Assembly (NCBI RefSeq): GCF_900601905.1
Contig: NZ_UWFA01000416.1
Location: 434,001-498,000, forward strand
Direction: 5' to 3'
DNA from: Pseudomonas viridiflava
GTDB taxonomy: Bacteria > Pseudomonadota > Gammaproteobacteria > Pseudomonadales > Pseudomonadaceae
Length of the DNA: 64,000 nt
Shown: piece by piece, positions 1 through 8,228 of the stretch
Layout of the letters: every line of letters begins with the position of its first letter
Position numbering within the stretch: position 1 is the first letter of the stretch
Made by a program: the position numbers and the translations under genes
The notes under the pieces: model-generated
Database searches by the model: none
Told to the model about the DNA's origin: nothing
What the model saw: the letters and a program-made list of their open reading frames with translations, nothing else

Positions 1-47
1 GCGCACGGACGACCCGCCGGCGCTGCCGGAATGCTTCGAATAGTCAT
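1..47 (-). CDS. Head maturation protease, N-terminal fragment (partial)
   Basis: An ATG at 47 opens a frame that runs off the left edge after about 15 codons (begins MTIRSIPAAPAGRP). It starts 3 nt after the portal stop, so it is the next gene of the head operon. In HK97-type phages with this terminase–portal order the next gene is usually a ClpP/S49-like prohead protease, and this N-terminus resembles those proteins. No catalytic residue is inside the window, so the identity is mainly positional. Confidence 0.5.
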   Translation of the reverse strand, partial: MTIRSIPAAPAGRPC

Positions 48-50
48 GGG

Positions 51-1349
51 TCAGTCTCCAGGGTTGCCGGAGCTCCGGCCTTGTTCATTCGGTGTGAGCC
101 AGGCGGTCAACGCGGCGCGGACTTGCTCACCGCTGCCCGCGCCCTGCCCCAGCATTTCAATGGGGAGCAGGTTCGACTGCACGGTGTAGACGTCACCGCC
201 GGGGATCGGCGGAAGGTTTTCAAGGCGACGGACCTCGTTGCGGCTCATCCAGCCATTCTGTAGGCAGATGTTGTAATAGCTCGCTCGCCCCTGGCTGTCA
301 GCCCTGAGCAGGCCTTCAACCGAGAACTCCGCGAAGTAGCGGTCGTCGCGATCGAGCAGACAACGAATGATTTCCTGTTCGATGTTTTCGAGCAGCGGCC
401 GCAGGCAGTTGGTGAGGAACTGCAGATTTTGTCCCTCGACGCTGGAAGCCCAACTGCTCTGCTTATCCATGTGTCCCACCATGAACGGTGGCACCCGGAA
501 CCAGCGACATACCTCTTCGATGCCGTAGGAGCGGGACTCAAGCATCTGAGCCGCTTCGGGGTTCATGGTGATGCCCTGGTACTTCAACCCCGCCTCGGCG
601 ACCATGATCTTGCCGGCGTTTTTGGAGCCCATGAAAGCTTCAAGGCTCTTGCGCAGATGCTCGCGCTGCTCTGGCTTAAGCACGGTGTCGCTGCTCAGGA
701 TGCCGGATGCCTGCATGCCCTGGGCGAACACCTTGGCGGCTGCCTCTTCTGCCGACATCGCAGCGCCGAATATCTCTTTGCCGGTCGATACCGGCAGCAT
801 GCCGCACACCCCGTCGAGGCCAAAGCCCCGGATGTGCATCATGTCGTCTTCGGCAATGACCCTGGGCTGGCCCTTGACCGTGTATTTGTACTCAAGACGC
901 CCGTTTTCCAGACGCTTCACGGTCATCAGCTGCGGCAACAGAGGGTCCAGCGCTACAATCCGCGAACCAACCCGGCGCTTCTCGACGAAGGCGTTGCCAC
1001 GAAGACAGATGCTCGCCACGATCATCAGCATGAAGCGCCCCGGCGTCATTTCAGCGTTTGGGCGTTTCGTCAAAATATCGTAGAGCGGATGGTTGGTGGC
1101 AGGAATCCGGCCGCCGTCGCTGTGCCGCTCGTAGAGCTTCAACGGCAATGTCGACACAGTTTCAGACAGCAGGCGAACACAGGCCCACACTGCGGAGAGT
1201 TGCAGAGCTTTGTCCACGGTGACCGACTTGCCCGACGCCGAAGTGCCGAACCATTCCTGCCAGTACGAATCAGTGGTCAAACCAACCGGCACGCCCAGCC
1301 AATTCTGGAGGGCAGATCGAACCCGCCCGGGTTTCTTATCGCGCGCCAT
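51..1349 (-). CDS. Phage portal protein, HK97 family
   Basis: 432 aa, normal length for an HK97-type portal. The portal is the dodecameric ring at the capsid vertex through which DNA is packaged; it docks terminase and the neck. Family features are visible: the helical AVWACVRLLSETVSTLPL segment (residues about 53–70), GNAFVEKRR near 118, and a Q/G-rich C-terminus. Its start overlaps the last base of terminase (1349), and the protease starts 3 nt after its stop, a tightly coupled packaging operon on the minus strand. No frame damage is seen, so the head module looks intact here. Confidence 0.93.
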   Translation of the reverse strand: MARDKKPGRVRSALQNWLGVPVGLTTDSYWQEWFGTSASGKSVTVDKALQLSAVWACVRLLSETVSTLPLKLYERHSDGGRIPATNHPLYDILTKRPNAEMTPGRFMLMIVASICLRGNAFVEKRRVGSRIVALDPLLPQLMTVKRLENGRLEYKYTVKGQPRVIAEDDMMHIRGFGLDGVCGMLPVSTGKEIFGAAMSAEEAAAKVFAQGMQASGILSSDTVLKPEQREHLRKSLEAFMGSKNAGKIMVAEAGLKYQGITMNPEAAQMLESRSYGIEEVCRWFRVPPFMVGHMDKQSSWASSVEGQNLQFLTNCLRPLLENIEQEIIRCLLDRDDRYFAEFSVEGLLRADSQGRASYYNICLQNGWMSRNEVRRLENLPPIPGGDVYTVQSNLLPIEMLGQGAGSGEQVRAALTAWLTPNEQGRSSGNPGD

Positions 1350-3064
1350 TAAATGCCTACCATAATTGGATTGTCGTAGAAGCCGCTGGTATCAGGGCTG
1401 CCAGCCAGGATCATTGCGCGGTTGACGCCCATCAGCAGGGCCACCGGGCCGTCGATCTTGTTCGCGTTCTTCTCCTTTCGAGGAAAGACGTTTTCGTTTG
1501 CGTCGGGCTTGGCAGTGACGTTGCCCATCATCCAGCTGAGAATTGGGTTGCCGTCATGGTGAAACCGGCCGCTGAGGATTGCGCCGTTCAGTTCCTTCAT
1601 GGCGGGTGAAAATGTCTTCACCGTTTTCGGGATCTTCACCGGCGTGTGGCCGAGCGCTTCGAAATCCTGGGCGATCTGGAACGCGCCCCATTCATCGTGC
1701 GGGATCTCGGTCAGTGCAACGTGGTTGGCATCTTCGAGCAGGTCGTCTCGCACCAGGTTGAAACTCACCTCAGCGCCATCACAGCCAGTCAGGACGCCCT
1801 GATTCAGCCACTTTTGATAGCGCTCAATCACAGCCCGCTCCTTGCCGTACTGGATGGTTTCCTCCGGCAGGTAGAAGCGCGGCGCGATGCAGTAGTAGTG
1901 CAAAATGCCATCGATCATTCGATAGAACAGGTTCACCCGGGCGCAAATGTCGGTCTTGGATGCCAGGTCGAGGCACATCAGGCATTCAGAGCCTTCAAAG
2001 TCCTCAAACACCAGGCCAGGGTCAGCGCAGTCGCTCCACGCCTCCATGTTGAAATACGCAGCACGGGCCGAAACCCACACATTGAGGTGCTTGGTTTTGA
2101 ACGTGTTCTGAAAACTGGCGTTCTTCACCGCCTTCAACTGCTGGCTTTCCAAATACTCTTGGTAGACCGACACACCCATGTTCGGGTTGGCCTTGGCCAT
2201 CACCGTGGGATCGGTCCAGTCGTCGCCTTCGTCGATGGTCCAAATCCACCCAAAAAGCTCTTCGTCAGTCACCGTGCCCTCGAGCATTTCGACGACGCGG
2301 CGCCGCATTTCATAGCACGGGCCTTCAATGTTGCTGCCGGCCGTGGTGATGATGAACATCAGCGGCTGGAGCCTGGCGCCCATGCCCGTGACCATCGTTT
2401 CGTACAGCGCAGCAGAGTCGTGTTCGTGGTACTCGTCGACGATGGCGCAGCTTGGCGACGCGCCGTCGCCCGGGTTGCCAATCACCACTTCGAAGCGGCT
2501 GCCGTCGATTGGCTTGCTCATGTTTGAGGCGTTGACCTCGATGCCAGCAGCCTCCATCAACATGGGCGAGCGAAGCACCATCAAGCGTGCCGGGCGGAAA
2601 ACCTCCCATGCCTGTTTCTCAGTGGTCGCACCGCTGTAGATCTCCGCGCCGAACTCACCATCGGCGACGAACATGCCGATGCCGACCGATGCCGCGATAA
2701 CGCTCTTGCCATTCTTGCGCGGGACTTCCCAGTAGCTCTCGCGAAAACGGCGTAGGCCGGAACGCTTTTTGACCCAACCGAACGTGACGGCCAGCCCAAA
2801 CTTTTGCCAGGGTTCCAGGGTGATCAGCTGCCGCTTGCGTGCCCACTCGCCTTTCACGTGTGGCATGAGCTGGGCAAGCTTCAGGTACTTCTCAGCTTTT
2901 TTGGCGTCGAATTTGTACGCGAAGCTCGCGGACTTGCTCTTGATCAGGTCATCTATGTGCCGCTGGCAAGCCAGTTGAACGTACCGGCATGCCGGTACAT
3001 GGCCACGAATCACCGCGCGCGCCCAGCGGTTCGCCGCTTCGACGTTCGGGTGTTTGAAGGCCAT
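1349..3064 (-). CDS. Terminase large subunit (TerL)
   Basis: 571 aa, full length. TerL is the ATP-driven packaging motor and nuclease. Visible motifs: Walker-A-like PRKNGKS at 115–121, Walker B CAIVDEYH at 206–213, a coupling motif TTAGSN at 240–245, and the first nuclease-domain acidic residue in CLDLASKTD (D366). It belongs to the Terminase_1/HK97 type. It starts 2 nt after the small subunit stop and overlaps the portal start by one base. Both ATPase and nuclease domains appear intact. Confidence 0.95.
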   Translation of the reverse strand: MAFKHPNVEAANRWARAVIRGHVPACRYVQLACQRHIDDLIKSKSASFAYKFDAKKAEKYLKLAQLMPHVKGEWARKRQLITLEPWQKFGLAVTFGWVKKRSGLRRFRESYWEVPRKNGKSVIAASVGIGMFVADGEFGAEIYSGATTEKQAWEVFRPARLMVLRSPMLMEAAGIEVNASNMSKPIDGSRFEVVIGNPGDGASPSCAIVDEYHEHDSAALYETMVTGMGARLQPLMFIITTAGSNIEGPCYEMRRRVVEMLEGTVTDEELFGWIWTIDEGDDWTDPTVMAKANPNMGVSVYQEYLESQQLKAVKNASFQNTFKTKHLNVWVSARAAYFNMEAWSDCADPGLVFEDFEGSECLMCLDLASKTDICARVNLFYRMIDGILHYYCIAPRFYLPEETIQYGKERAVIERYQKWLNQGVLTGCDGAEVSFNLVRDDLLEDANHVALTEIPHDEWGAFQIAQDFEALGHTPVKIPKTVKTFSPAMKELNGAILSGRFHHDGNPILSWMMGNVTAKPDANENVFPRKEKNANKIDGPVALLMGVNRAMILAGSPDTSGFYDNPIMVGI

Positions 3065-3066
3065 GG

Positions 3067-3546
3067 TTATCCATTAAGTAATGCCGAGAAGGCGTTGGCT
3101 TCGCCGGTCTTTTTCGCTCCCACAAGTCGCGTGCGGCTCGAAGGATCGAGGCCAAGTAGCGAGCCGAAGGTCACCATCTGCGCCATAGCCTCTTTCGCGG
3201 CGGTGAGCGCAGGGTTTTTGATGGGCGATCCCATCGCGGAGGTGACGACAATGCCGAACTGCACGACCGAAGCCTGCGATGCACGCCAGTTGGCGTAAGC
3301 AGTACAGAACGCCTCGACGTTATGCAGATCGGTGACGCACAAAACCTTTTCAGCCAGGAGCGCCGGAACGACCCGAGCCCACATTTCTTGTGAGTTCGGA
3401 CACAGCCACTCTGGGGGGTCGATGTTGGTGACAAGCTCAAAGCTGGGCTCATCTTTGTTGAGTTTTCGTTTGCCGGGATTCCCGGCCAACTCCTTGCTGG
3501 CCGTGGGTTTCGGGCGACGGCCGGAGCGCCCCTTGACCCCCGGCAT
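3067..3546 (-). CDS. Terminase small subunit, P27 family
   Basis: 159 aa with the typical very basic N-terminus (MPGVKGRSGRRPKPT) followed by the P27-family region containing the PPEWL and HNVEAFCTAYANWR segments. The small subunit recognises the packaging site on viral DNA and hands it to TerL. It is first in the TerS–TerL–portal operon and lies downstream of an HNH nuclease gene, the arrangement of HK97-like cos phages in which the HNH protein assists cleavage. Confidence 0.92.
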   Translation of the reverse strand: MPGVKGRSGRRPKPTASKELAGNPGKRKLNKDEPSFELVTNIDPPEWLCPNSQEMWARVVPALLAEKVLCVTDLHNVEAFCTAYANWRASQASVVQFGIVVTSAMGSPIKNPALTAAKEAMAQMVTFGSLLGLDPSSRTRLVGAKKTGEANAFSALLNG

Positions 3547-3653
3547 TCGCTCAACTCCTCAAATTCATTTTTCGCGGGCTCGTGTAAAAGGCCAAGGGGA
3601 CGGTCATGTCAACGAAAGGCCTGAACTTTTGCCCCTCCCCCTGCGATTCGTTC

Positions 3654-4037
3654 TCATTCGCGAGATTCGCGACCAGAACCGACCGATTTGCCCTTTTCCG
3701 ACGCCGTTTTGGCCTTGTGGCATGGGCCGCACAGCGACTGGAGGTTGCCATCGTCCTCGGTGCCGCCATTCGCACGGCTGATCACGTGGTCAACCTCGTT
3801 CGCAGACTCAACACGACCCGACTTTGCGCACAACTGGCAAAGGTAGTGATCACGCTTGAGGATTCGAGCGCGCTGAACGCGCCAGGCATGACCGTAGTTG
3901 CGGGAGGTCGTGCTGCCCGACCGGTCTTCGCGCTTGCTCCAGCCTGACCGAAGTTCGGCATGTGCATCGCAGTAGCCCTTCTGGTCAGCTGACTTCACCA
4001 GCGCCGGGCAACCGAAGGATCGACATGGGCGAGCCAT
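3654..4037 (-). CDS. HNH endonuclease beside the terminase
   Basis: 127 aa. An HNH fold is clear: paired CxxC at 67–70, DH at 83–84, asparagine 98 in DDGNLQSLC, then CxxCH at 103–107. An extra N-terminal Cys/His cluster (C5, C10, C23, H26) may bind another zinc. HNH proteins next to TerS/TerL in HK97-like phages work with terminase in cos cutting. The 107-bp gap to TerS (3547–3653) has a C-rich run and is the natural place to look for cos, but I cannot identify the site itself. Confidence 0.9.
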   Translation of the reverse strand: MARPCRSFGCPALVKSADQKGYCDAHAELRSGWSKREDRSGSTTSRNYGHAWRVQRARILKRDHYLCQLCAKSGRVESANEVDHVISRANGGTEDDGNLQSLCGPCHKAKTASEKGKSVGSGRESRE

Positions 4038-4256
4038 TCACTGACCCTCCAACCGGACCATCTCACCATCAACCGAGAACTCAACCCGCAGCACGGCAAT
4101 GGCGCCGGGCTCCTGAACCAACTCAACGCGAATCTGACCACCGAGCACTTCACCGCTGAAGGCATCGTGCAAGCAGACGTGGATGCCGTTCTGCTTGATG
4201 ACCAGCGGGCGAGATGAGAGCAGGTACTTGAGGCGCGATTGATCAGGCCGTCTCAT
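4038..4256 (-). CDS. Hypothetical phage protein
   Basis: 72 aa from the ATG at 4256 (MRRPDQSRL), which overlaps the end of the upstream gene by 14 nt. A longer upstream start is possible but would overlap more. The stop abuts the HNH start. The protein is predicted mostly beta-strand and has no motif I recognise. Position in the late operon between Rz1 and HNH suggests a small accessory morphogenesis or lysis-timing protein; function unknown. Confidence 0.6.
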   Translation of the reverse strand: MRRPDQSRLKYLLSSRPLVIKQNGIHVCLHDAFSGEVLGGQIRVELVQEPGAIAVLRVEFSVDGEMVRLEGQ

Positions 4257-4482
4257 CAGCAGCCACCTGCCTAATGAGCACAAGCTCGGCACCACTATCA
4301 AGCAGCAGGACCTTGCAACCGATGCCGCGAATCAGAGGGAGAACAGTTTCCTCGATGGCCTCCCGCTGCTTGCTATTCAGCGTCTGCTCAACCTTCAAAA
4401 CAAGCAGATCACCAACTGCTGGCTGCAACAGATTGGCGCTTACATTGAGACCAATCTTGACTGAGAGCTCATCTATATCCAC
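4243..4482 (-). CDS. Hypothetical phage protein
   Basis: 79 aa, beginning MDIDELSVKIGLNVSANL. It alternates strand-like and helix-like segments and has no recognised motif. It lies downstream of Rz1 in the lysis-to-packaging interval and overlaps the next small gene. It has normal Pseudomonas codon use. Function unknown. Confidence 0.6.
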   Translation of the reverse strand: MDIDELSVKIGLNVSANLLQPAVGDLLVLKVEQTLNSKQREAIEETVLPLIRGIGCKVLLLDSGAELVLIRQVAADETA

Positions 4483-4613
4483 GGCGGATTACCTCACTGT
4501 TGCGTTGGGCCAGATGCCCTGGGCGAATGCCAGTGCTCCAGCGTGGTCGTGGTCTTCTTGCATGATCATGGGGAATGGTGGATAGCCTGGCGCGGTTGCC
4601 GACCATGACTTCT

Positions 4614-4889
4614 TCACTTGCTCTTGCTGCGTACGATCTGGGCATCCACCTGATCGGCGCACGTATCCAGCAGATTCACTGCCCGATCCTTCAACGCCCA
4701 TAGGTCACCATTGAGTGCGAGGTCGTCCTCGCTCTCAGTGATCCGCTCACACGGGATCAGCTCAGGGGGTTCGAGCCTTACTGCTGTTGTCTTTGTTACC
4801 ACTGGCTGCGGGCTTCCCGCGCAGGCCGTCAGGCAGAGGCTGATCAGCCCACTTGCGAACAGCCGGGCTCTTGCGCTTGAGATCATCAA
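4614..4889 (-). CDS. Outer-membrane spanin subunit, Rz1-like lipoprotein
   Basis: 91 aa with an N-terminal signal sequence ending in a lipobox LTAC (lipidated Cys23), followed by a proline-containing periplasmic segment. It begins inside the 3' part of the upstream Rz-like gene in another frame, the nested Rz/Rz1 architecture of two-component spanins. It would be anchored in the outer membrane and complex with Rz to fuse the two membranes at the end of lysis. It is somewhat longer than lambda Rz1 and has an extra C-terminal segment (WALKDRAVNLLDTC). Confidence 0.82.
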   Translation of the reverse strand: MMISSARARLFASGLISLCLTACAGSPQPVVTKTTAVRLEPPELIPCERITESEDDLALNGDLWALKDRAVNLLDTCADQVDAQIVRSKSK

Positions 4890-5151
4890 AGTCTTTCCTT
4901 GCCTTCAGGGCTTTCTGTTCGCTGTCTTTGAGGCGCTTATTCAGGTCGGCCTGATAGTCGGCGTTGCGCTTGGCCTCGTCGCGGAGGGTGGTGATGGTGG
5001 CCTGACTAACCTTGTTGGCTTCAATCGCCTCGTTCTTGCTCTTGGTCTCTACCGTGAGCGTGCCTTCCAACCCAAGGTATCGGTACTGCTGAAAACCGAT
5101 CAGCAGGAAGGCGACCAGAGCAACGATGAGTGCAACGGCAAAAGCTTTCAT
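4762..5151 (-). CDS. Inner-membrane spanin subunit, Rz-like (LysB/DUF2570 type)
   Basis: 129 aa: one N-terminal membrane segment (residues about 3–20) followed by a long coiled-coil-like periplasmic helix (about 35–100, rich in K/E/A/L heptads) and a proline-rich C-terminus. This is the i-spanin design. It overlaps the holin stop by 4 nt (ATGA at 5148–5151) and contains the Rz1-like start, so it is in a classical lysis cassette. No endolysin gene lies between holin and Rz. Confidence 0.85.
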   Translation of the reverse strand: MKAFAVALIVALVAFLLIGFQQYRYLGLEGTLTVETKSKNEAIEANKVSQATITTLRDEAKRNADYQADLNKRLKDSEQKALKARKDFDDLKRKSPAVRKWADQPLPDGLRGKPAASGNKDNSSKARTP

Positions 5152-5471
5152 ACCGAATCCACCTTGCGGCCAATGAAGCGGGTGACCAGTTCGCGGATGG
5201 CTGTCACACCGAGAAAGCCAATGGCACCACCAGCAGCGACTGACAGGTTAGAAGGCCACTCCATCCACTCAATTACGCTACTGGCCGACAGCGACAAGCC
5301 ACCACAGATAAGCGCCTCGAAGATCATCCGGCGCTTACTGGTTTCTTTGGCGTCGTACAGGATGCGCAAACATGAGATGAGGATCGCCATGATCGCGCCC
5401 TGCCAGAGTGGGTTCGAAAGGGCAACCCAGAGCGCAGCCCATGTATCTGGCTTTTCAGGCATGTTTGGCAT
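5148..5471 (-). CDS. Phage holin, lambda S-like
   Basis: 107 aa with three hydrophobic segments (about 22–40, 50–70, 76–95), a class I holin topology, and a charged C-terminal tail (RFIGRKVDSV). The holin forms the cytoplasmic-membrane lesion that triggers lysis. It is first in the lysis cassette, just downstream of two intrinsic terminators, the place of lambda S after pR'/tR'. Confidence 0.88.
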   Translation of the reverse strand: MPNMPEKPDTWAALWVALSNPLWQGAIMAILISCLRILYDAKETSKRRMIFEALICGGLSLSASSVIEWMEWPSNLSVAAGGAIGFLGVTAIRELVTRFIGRKVDSV

Positions 5472-5554
5472 CCGGTGTCCTCCCTTTCGGGGAGTGATTT
5501 AGATCGGCCCCAACAGCACTCCCAGCTTGGCGCAATGGGTGTGGTGGAGCCGAA

Positions 5555-5584
5555 AACGAAAAAGCCCCGGCAAATGCCGAGGCT
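5555..5584 (-). terminator. Intrinsic terminator before the holin
   Basis: On the minus strand a 9-bp stem with one mismatch (AGCCTCGGC / GCCGGGGCT, 4-nt loop) is followed by a T-rich run (TTTTTC). It faces transcription heading into the lysis genes, so those genes need readthrough or a promoter after it. Confidence 0.75.
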
Positions 5585-5752
5585 CGAAATAGTTGTGATG
5601 TCTTTCCATCAGTCCGTCAGCGCTACCCCGTCGATGGAGCAAGGGCACGACGACTGCCGGTGTTTTCTCGTAACACCGCACTACCGGCTAATCGGTGTCC
5701 AGGCCCACCCGAAGGTCCACCCTGGCTATGGTCAACAACAAATCGCAGGAAC

Positions 5753-5781
5753 AAAAAAGCCCAGCTCGGTGGCTGGGCTCT
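5753..5781 (-). terminator. Intrinsic terminator after the Q-like gene
   Basis: Perfect 8-bp stem AGCCCAGC/GCTGGGCT with a 6-nt loop and a run of six Ts on the minus strand, about 70 nt past the stop of the 5850–6413 gene. It would end early (pR-type) transcripts or attenuate late ones. Confidence 0.8.
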
Positions 5782-5849
5782 TTGGGTCGTCTCTCATAAC
5801 GCGCAAGATCGACATGATGGGGTGAATTTACGGCCAACCGGCCAATCCG

Positions 5850-6413
5850 TCAAGCTGCGTCGAGGAATATCTGTTCAAGGTCGAAAAGCTCGGTGGCGTG
5901 AATCACGGCCGCCTCTTCAAGCGACTCAAGGCGCTTGTGAATGCCAGCCCTCCAGCCCCGGCGGGTGCGCTCCGGGGATGCAGCTGGATCCCATGTGTTC
6001 ATGTCGTAGAACTCAGCAGGCAACACGATCATGTCTGTGGAACGCTTCCCGGTCTTGACCCCTTTGAGCTGCGGGATTGCCCATGCAGTCAGCGCCTTAT
6101 AAAGGAAGAGTTGCGGCGCCGGTGATGTGATGCGGCTAGCGAGACGACCAATTGAGGCCACCTTGTTCGCCTTGTGCGTTGAATACTTGGCCACCAGCAC
6201 ATCCCATTGGGCCGGGGCCAGCTCACGATGCAGCAGCGCATACAGGCAGCAGTCGTAATCGAATTTGTCTCGGACAGAGATCGAACTGCCGTTGCCACCC
6301 TGGCGCAGATCAGCATCGATCAGCTTCTGCCAGCTCTGCTTGGTGCTGTTGTCGATGTTGTCGGCGGCCAGTACACGTACCAGGGTGCCCATCACGTCTT
6401 TATAGATGCCCAT
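5850..6413 (-). CDS. Probable late antiterminator (Q-like position)
   Basis: 187 aa, beginning MGIYKDVMGTLVRVL, with a Y-D-C-C-L-Y segment near 52–58 and a basic C-terminal half. I do not recognise a domain with certainty. It is last in the early minus-strand operon and directly upstream of tandem terminators and the holin, the place where lambdoid phages carry Q. Pseudomonas lambdoid phages often have an unrelated protein here. Called by position; it could also be an unrelated nin-region protein. Confidence 0.45.
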   Translation of the reverse strand: MGIYKDVMGTLVRVLAADNIDNSTKQSWQKLIDADLRQGGNGSSISVRDKFDYDCCLYALLHRELAPAQWDVLVAKYSTHKANKVASIGRLASRITSPAPQLFLYKALTAWAIPQLKGVKTGKRSTDMIVLPAEFYDMNTWDPAASPERTRRGWRAGIHKRLESLEEAAVIHATELFDLEQIFLDAA

Positions 6414-6416
6414 CGC

Positions 6417-6728
6417 TTAATCCCCTGTGTAATTCGATCCGCCGGCGCCGCGGCGGTTGTTCTGTTCGTATTGCTGCTGCGGGCCTGACTGCTGAGCGGC
6501 CAAAGCCAGTTCGCGCTCCACGGCCCGAAGCTTCATGCCCAGTTGCAGCACCAGGTCAGCCAGAGGCAGCGCCTCGCCCGTTTCGGCGCAGACCCAGCCC
6601 GACGCGTTACAGGTGGCGCATTCCAATTGATGGAACATGCCCATGCGAAGACCGCTGCCGCGACAGTCGTAGCAGCCCCGGAGCGGTTTCATTACCTTTC
6701 GAAAGGCTGGGCCATGGCTCTTCTTCAT
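6417..6728 (-). CDS. Small zinc-ribbon phage protein
   Basis: 103 aa using the ATG at 6728, which forms an ATGA overlap with the upstream stop (6725–6728). It contains two DnaJ-like zinc-knuckle motifs, CYDCRGSG and CATCNASG, then a leucine-rich helix and a Q/N/G-rich tail. Such zinc-ribbon proteins are common in the nin-like region of Pseudomonas phages; the function is not known. It may bind nucleic acid. Confidence 0.7.
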   Translation of the reverse strand: MKKSHGPAFRKVMKPLRGCYDCRGSGLRMGMFHQLECATCNASGWVCAETGEALPLADLVLQLGMKLRAVERELALAAQQSGPQQQYEQNNRRGAGGSNYTGD

Positions 6729-6928
6729 CGAACACCCCGCCCTTTCTTCTGGCGCAGCCACGGCCGATTGATCTTCGACGCGATGACCGCGGCCCGCTCC
6801 CGTATCAGCTGATCTCCCCAGTCATCCCAAGATTGTGCAGGCCTTACGACAATCCCAGGCGACCTGAAATGATCCCTCCATATAGCGGCGAGCGAGTGGT
6901 CGATCAGCAGAATCTTGCCCGAACGCAT
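6725..6928 (-). CDS. Hypothetical phage protein
   Basis: 67 aa beginning MRSGKILLIDHSLAAIW, with tryptophan-rich middle (WRDHF, WDDWGDQL) and a basic C-terminus (RQKKGRGVR). It overlaps the next gene by 4 nt and lies 19 nt after the recombinase stop. No domain recognised. Confidence 0.6.
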   Translation of the reverse strand: MRSGKILLIDHSLAAIWRDHFRSPGIVVRPAQSWDDWGDQLIRERAAVIASKINRPWLRQKKGRGVR

Positions 6929-6947
6929 CGTTTTTAAACCTCGCCTT

Positions 6948-8228
6948 TTATGGATTCGCGGATTGGCTAGAGGCCGCGCCTAGCTTGGCTTCGGCGGCAT
7001 TCTGCGAATTTACGTTTCTAGCCATGGTCGAGCGGTGAATCAGGGCGAAGCCCTTCCCGTCTAGCCACTCATGCCACTTGTTCAACGCCTCGCGCTTCAA
7101 CAGTTCCGCCGAGGTATGGATGTACGTCTGCACGTTCCGGGTCATCGTGTGATTCACCAGCATTTCCCCGATGAGGAAGTCGACACCGAGGTCGGTCCAA
7201 CCGGTGCGGGCTACCTTGCGAAGGTCATGGCTGGTCCACTCGCCTTTGCCCAATCGGGCGAATACTGCACAGGCCTGGCTGTCGCTGATCGGCCCACGGT
7301 TGCGAGCCGGGAACATGTAGGCACCCTTGTAGCCCTTCGACGACTGCCAATCCCGGTACCGCTCCAGCAGCGCGCACACCTGGTGGGTCAGCGGCAGTCG
7401 ATGCTCGCATCGGGTTTTGGTGTTCTCGGCAGGAATGAACCACTCACCCTGCTCACCCAACGTCAAGTTCACCCAGCGGGCCTGCCTTGTCTCTCCGGCG
7501 CGGGTGCCATGGCAGAGCATCATCAGCGCTAGCATGGAGTCCTGTGGGTTTCGGTCGAAGTCGGCAGCCAGCTCGGCGATCACCTCTTCCAACTGCACCG
7601 CGCGCAAACGGGACGGCTTAGGCAGGATGCGAGCCTTGGTGAAGTCGGTGAACTTGAACCCGGCGATGGGGTTCTTGGCGATCAGGCGCAGCTTCTCGGC
7701 TTGTCGAAACGCGACGACCAGCACGCCCCACATCAACCGGACATAGGACAGCGACATTTCAGCCTGCATCGGCCACATCACCAGCTTGTCCAAGGCTGAC
7801 CGATCGACATCATCAATCAGCAGTTCAGACAGGCGTGGCTTGAGGTGGCATGTGATAATCGATGTATTGGTGGCCCGACGTTTTGCCGAGAGGCTCCGCT
7901 CAGTCGATTGCCGGGTCATGAACCAGTCCAGCAGCTGGCCAACGGTCTCCAGGGTACCGGCAGCAGCAGACGCTTTAGGATCAGCCGCCAGCCGTTCGCG
8001 AATCTTCGGCAATGCGCTGATCAGGCCCTTGACCGGCAACTCAGGAAAGCCTGCGATTTTTTCCCACTTGCCGCCGCTCACAAGATGCCACGTTCCGCGC
8101 TCACGATTCTGATGAAAGCGGAAATACACCCCCGGGTAGCGAGCATCGCGCATGTCCCGGATATCTGCGTTTGCAGCCTGACGACGGATTTCGGCATCTG
8201 AGAATGAAGTCAGCAAGGTCTGGGTCAT
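6948..8228 (-). CDS. Second tyrosine recombinase inside the early operon
   Basis: 426 aa from the ATG at 8228, chosen because it forms an ATGA overlap with the VRR-NUC stop (8225–8228). It has an N-terminal Arm-like domain (about 1–90), a core-binding SAM-like domain (about 95–190) and a full catalytic domain: R243 in CHGTRAGE, K271, H334xxR337 in HDLRK, H360 and Y369. All catalytic residues are present. It is not beside an attachment site but in the replication/recombination operon, unlike the true integrase at 23268. Possible roles are resolution of phage multimers or a second integration specificity. Confidence 0.85.
   Translation of the reverse strand: MTQTLLTSFSDAEIRRQAANADIRDMRDARYPGVYFRFHQNRERGTWHLVSGGKWEKIAGFPELPVKGLISALPKIRERLAADPKASAAAGTLETVGQLLDWFMTRQSTERSLSAKRRATNTSIITCHLKPRLSELLIDDVDRSALDKLVMWPMQAEMSLSYVRLMWGVLVVAFRQAEKLRLIAKNPIAGFKFTDFTKARILPKPSRLRAVQLEEVIAELAADFDRNPQDSMLALMMLCHGTRAGETRQARWVNLTLGEQGEWFIPAENTKTRCEHRLPLTHQVCALLERYRDWQSSKGYKGAYMFPARNRGPISDSQACAVFARLGKGEWTSHDLRKVARTGWTDLGVDFLIGEMLVNHTMTRNVQTYIHTSAELLKREALNKWHEWLDGKGFALIHRSTMARNVNSQNAAEAKLGAASSQSANP

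Larger units (their letters stand above)
5472..5849 (-). promoter_or_regulatory. Late-gene leader region with two terminators
   Basis: This 378-bp stretch between the Q-like gene and holin has no convincing ORF but holds two minus-strand intrinsic terminators (5753–5781 and 5555–5584). In lambda the same position carries pR' and tR', which Q protein overcomes to switch on late genes. I did not find a clear promoter between or before the terminators by eye. The region is likely the late transcription control point; this is inference from layout. Confidence 0.5.

Noticed and set aside
429..1352. Long plus-strand frame opposite the portal gene
   Set aside because: Shadow of a high-GC gene; the portal frame has clear family motifs.
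1646..2527. Long plus-strand frame opposite the terminase gene
   Set aside because: Shadow of TerL; no family features.
3547..3653. C-rich stretch between HNH and TerS as cos site
   Set aside because: Position fits HK97-like phages, but there is no symmetrical or known cos sequence that I can point to; left as a suggestion only.
4489..4701. 70-codon minus-strand frame between Rz1 and the 4243 gene
   Set aside because: Most of it overlaps Rz1, the part free of overlap (about 26 codons from 4566) lacks a ribosome-binding site and no family is recognised.
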